From: Lingula anatina
Lineage: Eukaryota; Brachiopoda; Lingulata; Lingulida; Lingulidae
Direction: 5' to 3'
NCBI RefSeq assembly: GCF_001039355.2
Contig: NW_019773680.1
Coordinates: forward strand, 1 to 61,561
DNA: 61,561 nucleotides
In this document: one piece after another, positions 40,129 to 49,825 of the stretch
Layout of the letters: the number at the start of each line of letters is the position of its first letter
Numbering within the stretch: position 1 is the stretch's first letter
Made by a program: the position numbers and the translations under genes
Notes under the pieces: model-generated
The model's database searches: none
What the model saw: the letters and a program-made list of their open reading frames with translations, nothing else
Told to the model about the DNA's origin: nothing

Positions 40129-40219
40129 TATATAAAGGCTCCGATTGCTAATAGTAACAAAAAAGTGAAGCACGAAGTAACAAGACACGCTACGTATGTT
40201 GTAAGTGGAGTGGAAGTAG
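40129..40219 (+). promoter_or_regulatory. TATA box and noncoding first exon of lyase copy 3
   Basis: TATATAAA at about 40129-40136, then a noncoding exon ending at 40219 before donor GTTAGTGC. The acceptor TTTCAG at about 40386 leads to ATG 40453. The arrangement mirrors copy 2. Confidence 0.7.
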
Positions 40220-40452
40220 GTTAGTGCAGATATACCGAATAGAGGCGACGTTGTATATATGCTAAGTGTTAGACGCGGCAAAGTTAACGGGAGCTACCAA
40301 AAAATCAAAAAATATTTTCTATTTGCAGCTTTGTAATTTTATAATTGCATGGCGTGTTTCACTTTTATTTCATTTTCTAATTTCAGAATTAAGAGAGAAA
40401 CGCGCAATTCAGAATAAAAAAGAGGCACACTTCATTCGGAAGAAATCATCAA

Positions 40453-43118
40453 ATGGCTGAGGACAAAACTCATCTCAGTCTCACATTACAGTTAATGCAG
40501 GAACGAAAGCTGATCAGAGATGAAGAAACCTTCAAGGTTGATGGGAACTCACTGAATATTGCACACGTACGTATTAGTTTTCTTTGCAGATATCAGCTTC
40601 ATATTAACAGACGTAATGGATGGGGACGTTTCTCTACATCTTAAAATAATTTTACAAACCTCTCCACATTTCTTGAACTTCTGAGCCAAAAAATTGTTAT
40701 GCGCTTTCTTCAATTTGAAGACTATATTATGACTATTCGGTATCAATGGTTTCGATCTTTTAGTGGGACACTAGTGCAATCTATGCTCCCTTTATAATAT
40801 ACATTTAGCTCCAACTGAACAAGTTCTTTGAAGCATTTTTTTTCTAAGGGCCTTATGAAATCTAAATTTCCAGGTACACGAGTGCAGCAAAAATACGCAC
40901 ATCAGGCTGTCCACTTCTGACCATTCCCTCATTGAAATGGCTCTAAATGCCGAATACCTCCGAAGGAAAATCACCGAAGAGAGGCTGGTTATATATGGCG
41001 TCAGCACAGGGTTCGGTAACAGCGCTGACACTCGGACATGGGAATTTGAAAAACTTCAGCAAGCGCTTATAAGACTTATAAATGCCGGGATGGGTCGAAC
41101 ATTTCCTCCAGACATGGTGCGCGCTGTGATGGTTACAAGGGCCAATTGTCTCGCTAAGGCTTACTCAGGAGTACGGCCAGACGTGGTACAGTTACTGGTA
41201 GCCATGATTAACAACGATATCGTTCCTATCGTTCCTCTGCGTGGTTCTGTCAGCGCCAGTGGTGACTTGATGCCTTTGGGTTATATAGCAGCAGCCATGA
41301 TCGGAAGAGAAGATATCAACGTAATGGTCAGAGGTCAAATCATGCCATGTCCTGTTGCCCTTAAAGAAGCCAATCTAGAACCATTGGTGATGGGACCAAA
41401 AGAAGGACTCGCCATTATCAATGCCACCTCTTTCGCTGCTGGTACCGCCGCTCAAACCATTTATGAAGCCAACATTGCTGTCCTGCTAACACAGATTTGC
41501 ACAGGGCTGGCCGTAGAAGCGCTACAAGGTAAATTAGAAAGTTTCCATCCTGTCCACTATACTTGCCTTCAGCACGTCGGTTTGAAAGAAGTTTCCAACA
41601 ACATGTTGAAAATATTGGACGGAAGTCAACTCGCCGTTTCGACGTTAGAAATGCATCTACCTGATACATACGGGTCTTTGAAGCAAGACCGTTACAGCAT
41701 AAGGACGGCCCCACAATGGCTAGGCCCGGTGATCGAGACTCTCAAAGAGGCCTGTCGGCGAATAAACGTGGAACTGAATTGTGCCAATGACAACCCGGTC
41801 ATCGACCACCGCACCAACACCATTGCTCATGGAGGCAATTTCCAAGGTGAAACGCTTTCAATAACATTAGATCAAACTCGTCAAGCGTTGCAGGTCTGTG
41901 GGAAGCTTCTATTGGCACAATTCCAAGAAGTTGTCAACCATCGTATTAACCATGACCTTCCGCCAAATCTCTGCGGGTCAGACATCAATCTCGATTTTGG
42001 TTTCAAAGGAGCTGATATTGCCATGGCATCGTACATGTCCGAGTTAGACCACCTGGCCAATCCAATGTCCAACCACGTGCTCTCTGCTGAATGCCAGAAC
42101 CAATCTGTCAACTCCATGGCTCTCGTCAGTTCTCGTCTTACTCGAGAAGCGCTAGAGATTTTACAGATGATGTTAGCCAATCATTTGTGTTTACTGTGTC
42201 AGGCATTGGACCTGAGATATCTGCGTAATGAGGTAAGCATTGACATTGTCATAAAAGATCAATATAAATATAATATAATTTTCGTTTTATTTTTGCGCAG
42301 TTTAATTCCCATATAAACTAGAAATACGCCAATAGCAAGTTATATTGAACATTGCTTGAGGAATTTAACACAGAATAATTATCCTATATGAGCGTGTTTT
42401 ATTTTAAACCGCTTTTCAAATAACAAAAATGGGAATATATTTAGCTGATAGCATTAAAGACACATCCAGAATGTCAAAACAAATGACTGTTTTTGATTGA
42501 AGGCCAATGTTATTCTTTTGTAGGTGCTGGGTTCAATATACAAAATGGGAAAACGCCATAAGGAATTCCTTGCCACGTTTCTCAAAGAAAACAAATGGTA
42601 TGATTTCCTGTTCCACCCAGAGGAATCTGCAGCTAGGTTTGCTGAGAAAATTCCTAAAAATGGTCACAAAGAAGAAGTTATCCGCAGTGAGATATGTGGC
42701 GCTATGAAATCACTGATGTCTGATGCGTGTAACGGTCATCTAGGGACTGCTGAATGCCTAGGAAAAGGTGAGCTATTTTGCAAATTTTAAAATGAGCGTG
42801 TAATGAGCGTTTACTCTTGAGACGTTGTCTTTGAATAAAGTCGTTTTAACGAATTGCGTAAATAAACATTTGTAGAATCGAGTCTTCGGCCGCTTTACCT
42901 ATTACTAAGATATCTGATCTGGCTGATTTGAGCACACTAAGTATGAGGTTTATTTTCCTTTAGGTTCACAGAGAGCGTACTGGTACATACGTCACACGGT
43001 GGGAGTGCCATTTTACCACGGCCAGGCAGCAATTGACACGTGGCTAGAGAAGATTTTATCAGCTGTCCAAAATGGAGACTTTGAAAACGTTTTGTTTTCC
43101 GTCTTTGAGGAGGCTTGA
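40453..43118 (+). CDS. PAL/TAL-like MIO-dependent aromatic amino acid ammonia-lyase or aminomutase, copy 3
   Basis: Coding exons: 40453-40566, 40874-42232, 42524-42767, 42964-43118 (114, 1359, 244, 155 nt), 623 aa. The MIO triad ASG (166-168), Tyr79, RYSIRTAPQWLGP and HGGNFQG are all intact. It differs from copies 1 and 2 just before the MIO region: YGVSTGFG instead of YGINTGFG (Asn82 to Ser), TWEFEKLQQ instead of TLELEKLQK, and LIRLINAG instead of LIQHINAG. Position 106 is therefore Leu rather than His, in the pocket position known to set substrate choice in this family. From the next residues on it is almost identical to the other copies. The C-terminal exons share more residues with copy 1 than copy 2 does. 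Confidence 0.92.
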
Positions 43119-43689
43119 TTTTCAAATTATGCATTTATTTTATAATGCACTTATTTTGTATGTTATTTTTCGGAATATATATATTTATATGGTCTCAACT
43201 AAATATATATGACAGGGATTCTCTTTCCGAAAAGCATGCGCTTGAGTAGGAAATTGAAAGTATGTTTTAATTACGTATTTAAAAGTTATTTTGTACGGGT
43301 AAATTGTGTCTCTTTGGATTAAGTTATACCTGTACACAATTGTTATTTTTTTGCAGTTTGCTATTTATGTTATACTGTATTTCTATAAGAAATTTTTTTG
43401 CAGGTTGTCATCCATGTTATATTTCTATTAGAAATGGGACATGTTGCATTAAGTCAATTTTCAAGTGAGGCCAGTAATTTATCATATAATATACATTACA
43501 AGATGTGATATCTGTATGCAATAACAAGTATTTCGTTTACTTTATGAACCAAAAACTTTTTATAATACTTTTATATGGACACGGTATTTGTATACATTTT
43601 TTCAATAAAACAACTCGAAAGGCGGAAAACGGGTAAGCTGTTGTCCTTACGGTACTATATAGGGTATATAAATATATATATAACCACTC

Positions 43690-44078
43690 AAACTCTAGTG
43701 TACTTCAACATACACCAATCTCATAAATATCCCCGATCCTTCCTGTTTCATACATTGAAGAATGACTGTGAAGAATGCACTCGTGAGATAACAACTATTT
43801 GTTCTACGAAGAGTATTTTTCGTGTCAGTGTACTTTATCGACATGAACACCATGACATATTATACGGAGGAAAGACTTACGGTTTTCCTCAGTGTGCCGC
43901 TTGCGCTTTTAGTGGAAATGTCAAACCACCGACGGACGACGGGACAGGTGCACGGGATAAAATATCCTCCTTCCTTTATCACAAAATTTGGGGGAAGATA
44001 ACAAGCGGCGTATGGTCCATTTCAAATATAATGGCTAAATTTCAACAAACTATCAGATATTATGTAAAAAAATATTGA
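43690..44078 (+). CDS. Hypothetical open frame downstream of lyase copy 3
   Basis: An open frame (from about 43575, homologous to unit A from about 43690) with no recognised domain. The first about 55 codons have an open counterpart downstream of copy 2. Beyond that the copy 3 frame continues about 70 codons, ending in a Lys/Tyr-rich tail. No promoter or splice context is evident. It may be noncoding flank. Confidence 0.25.
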
Positions 44079-44532
44079 AATGTTAACCTTACTTCATCAT
44101 TAAACGTCTTCTGCAGAGCACCTTTCATTTTTGTCGAGAGTACTGTTTGATAAATCTTTATCTTGACTGTATCCTTTGTTCATTGCTGGTGTACATTACA
44201 TATATGTATATCCATTTATATGCCTGTAAATTACCTGTCAATAACAGCAAGAAGGGGACAATGCTTTAAAAATCAGCTGCACGTTTGGCAAAATGGAGAA
44301 AGAAAGGGAGAGAAATTCGGTATAGCAGATATGTAACAGAAGGGAGGCAGAGTTAAACAAAAGATATACGTTATATGGAGAAAATACTGATGAATCTTTA
44401 GACGGCAAAATTTAAAAGATTAAAAAACATGACACATAAACATCCGATCTCCAATGAAAAAAATTATAGCATGGGGGGGGGTTATATAAAAAGATCAGCA
44501 CAATGAGTTGGGAATTTTTGCTAAAATTTTAA

Positions 44533-44600
44533 TTTCCACTAATTGTAATTACGTGTTTGGACCTTAAAAGGTCCAAACACCTAATTACAATTAGTGGAAA
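44533..44600. repeat. Short palindrome
   Basis: The left arm TTTCCACTAATTGTAATTA plus GTGTTTGGACC is mirrored by GGTCCAAACAC plus TAATTACAATTAGTGGAAA with only about 4 bp in the loop. Confidence 0.85.
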
Positions 44601-44754
44601 GCTTAATAAAAGATGCCTCTCTAAGCAAACAGAGAGTGTGTGTCTAAATTCTCTCCCAGCAGTGACATTCCTGGTGGCGTGGGACATGCCAGAAAGAAAA
44701 TTGGTCGTCCAGTCTACTAGTAATCAGATGGTTAGCCCAAAAGACAATACAAAC

Positions 44755-44938
44755 AAGAATGATGTAATTTTTCTTCAGTCAACAGCCAGGTTTTTACCAG
44801 GAGAATAGCCTCTCTTCAGGAGATACACTTGCCCCCCCCCCCATTCCCTGATGAAGATGTTCTGCTAGACATCGAAATATTGGAGGTAAAAACCATCTCA
44901 ATATTAGCTGTTGACTGAAGAAAAATTACATCATTCTT
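44755..44938. repeat. Perfect 32 bp inverted repeat around a 120 bp loop
   Basis: The arm at 44755-44786 (AAGAATGATGTAATTTTTCT onward) is the exact reverse complement of 44907-44938. The loop has a C homopolymer and CCTGATGAAGATG with CATCGAAATATT, a pattern that resembles 3' ends of some invertebrate retroelements. It is probably TE-derived. Confidence 0.8.
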
Positions 44939-45336
44939 ATAACATAACACATCTTCTCTGACTTACAATATAAACAAGTCTAAAAAAGAAAAGAAAAAAC
45001 TAACAGGCTCTCTAAAATGAAGTGTCTTGCATCAAAGAATGCTTGAGTAAAAAACACCATACTGATAAATGGAATTTGCCTAGAAATAATGTGCAATATA
45101 AAAATCAGATTCAAATATTTATTATTAAGGTGAAAACATATTCACAGTTAATCATCGTCCATTAGTTTAAATTCCATATGACTTATTTAAGCGCAACTCA
45201 AGTCACGCTGATACATGTTCATTTACAAAAAGATAATTTCAGATTAAAATGCCCTACTCAAATAAAAGTCACGAAAGTTAAAAATGAGAAAATTGTCACA
45301 TTCATTTTTAATAAATACGGTAGTTTTTTTTATTAA

Positions 45337-45339
<3 letters not shown>

Positions 45340-45376
<37 letters not shown>
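45340..45376. repeat. (TTA)n microsatellite
   Basis: About 12 ATT/TTA units. Confidence 0.95.
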
Positions 45377-45928
45377 TCTTTTTTTTTTGTTTAAATTAAA
45401 AGCAAGTGCTACCCTCTAGTCCTTTTTCTCATAATAAAATATAATCCATCAACCTATGGAATTGACGAATATTAGGATCCATTGATAATTGAGTCAATAT
45501 TTTTTTTAATTGACCCACATCCCTCAACTAGCCAAGGGGTGCGCCCGCTGCCAGTGCATAATTTGAACGAAAAAACAACAAACAAATAGAGGTATTTGGA
45601 ATCTCGGGAATTTGAGTACGAGGACATTGGGAGTGTGATTTCGATATATCGGTAAAAGAAATCTGCAAAATTAAACACTACATCGACAACGTACAAAGTG
45701 TCGATCCTCTTAACCCCCAATGACCTTTAATAGTGAGAGAACAATCGCTACTCCACTGTTTTGTAGTACAAGCACGTGTGAGCAAATACGCTTTATTGAT
45801 GTTTGTAGTCATTGATAACAAACACTGCTTGTACCTTGTACATTATCTCCATGTTGTGACCGCTGAAATTTATCTTTTTAATTACATGTGCGATGGTTTT
45901 GTTTCGGTTTGGAATTTATGATCACTAA

Positions 45929-46806
45929 AGCCTCGGTCACAACCGGCCGTACGGGCTCTTGCGGGCTGTTTGCGTCCAATTTTTGCGGAGAATCTCACGT
46001 CCCACGCAAGTCCTTCTTACGAAATTTTGAGTTCGCAGACAGCCCGTAAGCACGTACGGAGGATGTTGGACATGTCCAAGAGATTCTACGAATAGCCTGC
46101 GAACAGCGAGGCCGCAAGCGTAACTTGCTCCCCTCGCACAGAGTTAGCAAGAGAGACGCGCGTTGTGCAAGACGCACGTCGCAATCAATGCCCCTTGCGT
46201 GTTGAGTAAGGCTCACGCCCTCTCAACTAACGAACAAAGTCGAGAGCACACCGGGAATGCGTCGCACGTGCGTCACCCCCACGCCTGGTGTATAAAAGGC
46301 GTGCTCACGACGCACGCTCGTGTCTTTACAATGGACGTTGGCTGTGTAACGTGTACAACAATTTTCAAAATTTTCAAATTTTTCTCAATTTAGTTTCTAA
46401 TATGCCTCCAAAAGGCAAGAGAAAGAAGCTTATATTGTAGAAAAAAGGGAGGAGGAAGAAAAAAGAGGAGAACAGGAGGCAAAACTGACCTACGCCGTCA
46501 GTACGTCACCAAAAACATGTGAGGCAAGTGTGAAGCAAAACTGACGCAAAAGGGCACTACTTTCGCGGTGCGTTGCATTCCCTTCGTAAGTGGTGAGTGT
46601 GTAGGAAGCAAAACAAACTCAAGGAATGAATGCAATTTCCACGGCCATCGCTCCTTGCAATTAGCGTCCCTGCTTGAAAGGACGTCTCATGTGGCCCTTG
46701 CGACTCGCAAGGCATACTTTCCTCTACCTCCACGACCTCCGCAACACCCAAAAATCGCAGGGGACGTACGATCCTGAAATTCGTGCGTCCGGTTGTGACC
46801 GAGGCT
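45929..46806. mobile_element. Non-autonomous TIR element, 878 bp, CpG-rich
   Basis: The perfect 18 bp terminal inverted repeat AGCCTCGGTCACAACCGG is at 45929-45946 and its reverse complement ends at 46806. The interior is much richer in CpG and ACGCAAG-like words than its surroundings. At about 46289 it has GTATAAAAGGCG, a good TATA motif, followed by a short AT-rich stretch. No transposase frame is seen and no target duplication is obvious. Confidence 0.75.
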
Positions 46807-47402
46807 CGAGACTTAGTTTATAATATTTAGCAAGGGCTGATAAGCTGTCGTCATTTGTGACGGTATCAACATATGTAATATTAAAGTAATTAAAGGCTCC
46901 AGCATAATTCCCTTTGAAAATATTTCAAAAGACAACTACACGCATTTCTTCAAATGAGTTCCTTCTTTTGAATTTTAACTATTTATTTTGGCCTGTATAA
47001 TAATAAAAAATTATGAATGCTTGTGCTCGTATCTAACTGTGATGAGATTGGGCAGACTTTCAGAAAAAGTTCCTGGATCCGCTTCTGATATCGATGCACA
47101 GTTTAGTCTTGGCCAATCCAAAAATCTATTTCAGACGCTGGGAATTTATTTTAGTAAAACTGATGAAATCATTTTTCATTATCTAATCTATTTCGATAAC
47201 TGCAATATTGAATGACATATCTCATTATTGTCCTGTGTCTTCATAGAGAGTGGTATTGTAAACAATAAAGAACTCTAATTTATTAATGTGATAGGAATGT
47301 AAACACTTAATTTCATCTGTCAAATGCAACGCAATGAGTCGATATGTGATGGCAGATGGCCGAAGACCTATTCAGTGAGATAATAAAGGAGGCTACCAAA
47401 CC

Positions 47403-47409
47403 TATATAA
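47403..47409 (+). promoter_or_regulatory. TATA box of the vWA gene
   Basis: CCTATATAAAC lies about 95 bp upstream of the signal-peptide ATG at 47503, with an initiator-like pyrimidine-rich stretch near 47430-47445. Confidence 0.55.
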
Positions 47410-47502
47410 ACGGTTAAAAACACCCCACTATCAGTCCGTGCTCACTTTCTCACACTTGTAAAGCATTAAGTGAAATAAATCCATCAGCTTCACCGGTAGA
47501 GG

Positions 47503-48167
47503 ATGGGTAATACAATTTACGCGTATCTGATTTTGTTGGTCATCTCTTTGGCTTTAACTCGAGGATCAAACGATATTTGTGGTATGTTTAATTTTGATTT
47601 TATAAAACTAAAAGGATATGTAATGTCATAAATTAATGATAGAATTATTAGCATTGTAAAATATAAAGAAGTGCACTCTTGGTCCAACTAAACGAATTTT
47701 CTTTGTTGCGTTATGATGAATGTTATCTTAAAAGTTCAGAATTCAATATATTTGTTTCAGTAACAGACAATGCAGACGTTGGTTTTATGTTAGACGTGCT
47801 TGGTTCGTTTAATGAGGCTGCAAGACTTCAGCAATTTATCAAGAGTATGATAAATACCTCATTTGTGTTGGGTCCAGAAAACGTACGAACAGCAGTGTTT
47901 TCTATTTCACCTAGTAACACACCAAAGATGATTATCAGTCTCAACGACCCTCTCACGAGCGATATTTTAGGTATCTACATGAACAGAATTAGACTTTTCC
48001 CCTTTTTGCAAGATACTAGCACATATTGGGCGCTGTTTTTCTTGAAACCAGTTGTTCTTTATCCGGATAATTTAGCGAAACGGACAAACGGCACAAACAC
48101 CAGGAAAATTGCAGTGCTAATTACCACGCATGTCAGGGACCCCTTAACGTTTGTAATACATTTATGA
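47503..48167 (+). pseudogene. 5' part of a secreted von Willebrand factor A-domain gene, interrupted by an LTR
   Basis: Exon 1, 47503-47581, encodes a signal peptide (MGNTIYAYLILLVISLALTR) and then SNDIC. The intron has donor GTATGT and acceptor TTTGTTTCAG. Exon 2 starts at 47761 in matching phase. It reads DVGFMLDVLGSFNEAARLQQ, then a vWA-like series of strands and helices ending IAVLITTHV. The MIDAS signature D-x-S-x-S is degenerate (DVLGS: the first Ser is Leu). At 48131 the exon runs straight into the LTR (TGTCAGGG), giving a stop at 48167. The C-terminal part of the domain and everything after it is absent from this side. The fold is inferred from the pattern only. Confidence 0.65.
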
Positions 48168-48621
48168 AAACTTCCATATCCGTACAGGCATGATCTTATT
48201 TCTGAATTTCATTGCCTTTGTGTTTTTGAAGCCAGTTGAACTGGGCACTTCCTAGGAGGATGTGGAGGTGGTTGAGTGACCCCTAATTTAATTAACTGTT
48301 GTCCAGCAGGTCGTGGTGTGACCTTTAATGTAATTTAACCAGGTGACTGTATAACCTCTATAAAAGCTAGGTTGCTGGCTGTGAGAGGGGGTTTTGCTAG
48401 AAATCATTTTGAGACACGACGATTGTAGTACATGCTCTATATCTGAAGTAAATATTCGTTATAGTTACCGAAAACTTACATGGGACTAGAGTTCGTTCTC
48501 TTTGCGTGTTTACATGCGTATGATTAGACATCGAACCGTCTACGTATTGAACTGCTATCGTGATCAACCGGCATAGGCTGGTATTACGTAAAGTTCATAA
48601 CTGATCGGGCGGTACCCGACA
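48131..48621 (+). repeat. 5' LTR
   Basis: 491 bp. TATAAAA at about 48359-48365 is a likely promoter. It differs from the 3' LTR by only a few changes (for example AGGCATG versus AGGTATG, GCTGGCTGTG versus GCTGGTTGTG, and two small indels). Confidence 0.93.
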
Positions 48622-48624
48622 CGT

Positions 48625-48642
48625 TGGCGAGCTCACCAGGGA
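48625..48642 (+). other. Putative tRNA primer binding site
   Basis: TGGCGAGCTCACCAGGGA begins three bases after the 5' LTR. The initial TGG pairs with a tRNA 3' CCA. I cannot assign the tRNA species. The inverted copy of the element ends one base outside this site. Confidence 0.65.
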
Positions 48643-48676
48643 TACGCTGCGTGGAGAGAAGAACGGAAAAGTCGCC

Positions 48677-49825
48677 ATGGCTCAAGCTCCGGTGACACCG
48701 CAAATAACGGGACAAGGAGGAGAGCGAGAGGCGATGGACGCGTTGGTAAACGCCGTTACCATCATAGCACGAGATCTACAGGGGAAACAGATCCAAGACG
48801 CGAAACTTAAAATACTGGAGGATGCGGTGAACAGCATCAACAAGTGCGATGGATCCGTTTTATCAGAGGTACGAGAATATTTGGTTGAATTAGATGTTAT
48901 GGAACCGACAGTGAGAAGTCTGACGGGGGGCATAGTAAAATTAGTCTGTAAAACTTCAAGAGGATCGCTTAGGAGAGAAATAGAACGTTTTCTCAATGCA
49001 CATGAGGACAGAAATTTGGTTTCGTGGATTTGTATTAAGGAGCACATAGAAAAGACTTTCTTATCAGCAAATGAATCGGAACGTTTGAAATCGGACCTCG
49101 AAATGATGCGGCAGTCGCCATATGAGACCTTATTAGCATTCAATAGGAGATTTAGAGAGGCTTCCGCGCGCGCGTATCCGACGCCTAGGGTCGCTGACAC
49201 AGAACGATTTGCCATTAGAATTTACACTAGGGGACTGCTGGACAGGAGTTTAGCTGAGAACCTCATAGTTCGCGGTCGGCCGACTACACTGGACCAAGCC
49301 ATCGCGTGGGCGGAAAACGAAAATGCGGGACGCGAAATATTCAAGCAAATGATAAGCGACCCAAACCCGTCACCCCCACAGACAAACGTCATCGCACAGA
49401 ACGCAATGTTTGAAAATACAGCGGCAAATAGGGTGGAAGAACCAATGGACATTTCCGTTATACAAACAGACGCGAGCAAACTTATCCACCAATTACAGGA
49501 AACGTCAGCGACTATTCAGAAAGCGCTAAAAGAACAGGAAAGAATACAGACGCGCATAGCGAAAATCGAAACGCGGGTTTATAACACACCTGATTCCCAA
49601 CCGCGCAGACGCACGCAACAGCAGAGGGAACCACGGAGAGATAATCCCCCACGACAAAACCAAAACAATTCACGCCAAGCACAAGGGAGACCATTTACGC
49701 GGAATCAGTCAGGATGGCTAGAAGACGGGACCGTCGTCTGTTTTTACTGCAATAAACCGGGACACAAACGAGCCGAGTGCAGACTGCTGCGCACATACAA
49801 AAGAAGCAACCAGCATTTAAACTAG
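48677..49825 (+). CDS. gag: Retrotransposon Gag
   Basis: 382 codons. The capsid-like N-terminal two-thirds is helical and charged. A Gln/Arg-rich basic stretch precedes one CCHC zinc knuckle (CFYCNKPGHKRAEC) near the C-terminus, which binds RNA. The start is the first ATG after the primer site, in CGCCATGGC context. The stop codon directly abuts a slippery heptamer that would allow Pol to be made by -1 frameshifting. Confidence 0.93.
   Translation: MAQAPVTPQITGQGGEREAMDALVNAVTIIARDLQGKQIQDAKLKILEDAVNSINKCDGSVLSEVREYLVELDVMEPTVRSLTGGIVKLVCKTSRGSLRREIERFLNAHEDRNLVSWICIKEHIEKTFLSANESERLKSDLEMMRQSPYETLLAFNRRFREASARAYPTPRVADTERFAIRIYTRGLLDRSLAENLIVRGRPTTLDQAIAWAENENAGREIFKQMISDPNPSPPQTNVIAQNAMFENTAANRVEEPMDISVIQTDASKLIHQLQETSATIQKALKEQERIQTRIAKIETRVYNTPDSQPRRRTQQQREPRRDNPPRQNQNNSRQAQGRPFTRNQSGWLEDGTVVCFYCNKPGHKRAECRLLRTYKRSNQHLN

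Larger units (their letters stand above)
38636..43870 (+). repeat. Tandem duplication unit B (contains lyase copy 3)
   Basis: It is homologous to 30168-35045 (unit A) over promoter, gene and 3' flank, in the same orientation, about 8.5-8.8 kb downstream. It carries its own transposon at 38870-39156 that unit A lacks. Confidence 0.8.
44079..45928. other. Intergenic, repeat-bearing, no gene seen
   Basis: It contains two hairpin-forming inverted repeats (44533-44600 and 44755-44938) and a (TTA)n microsatellite. It is otherwise AT-rich without coding signal. Confidence 0.5.

Noticed and set aside
23187-43118. Histidine ammonia-lyase identity for the three lyases
   Set aside because: The residues around 311-323 (RYSIRTAPQWLGP), HGGNFQG, and the C-terminal extension fit PAL/TAL better; His is not excluded as a substrate without assay.
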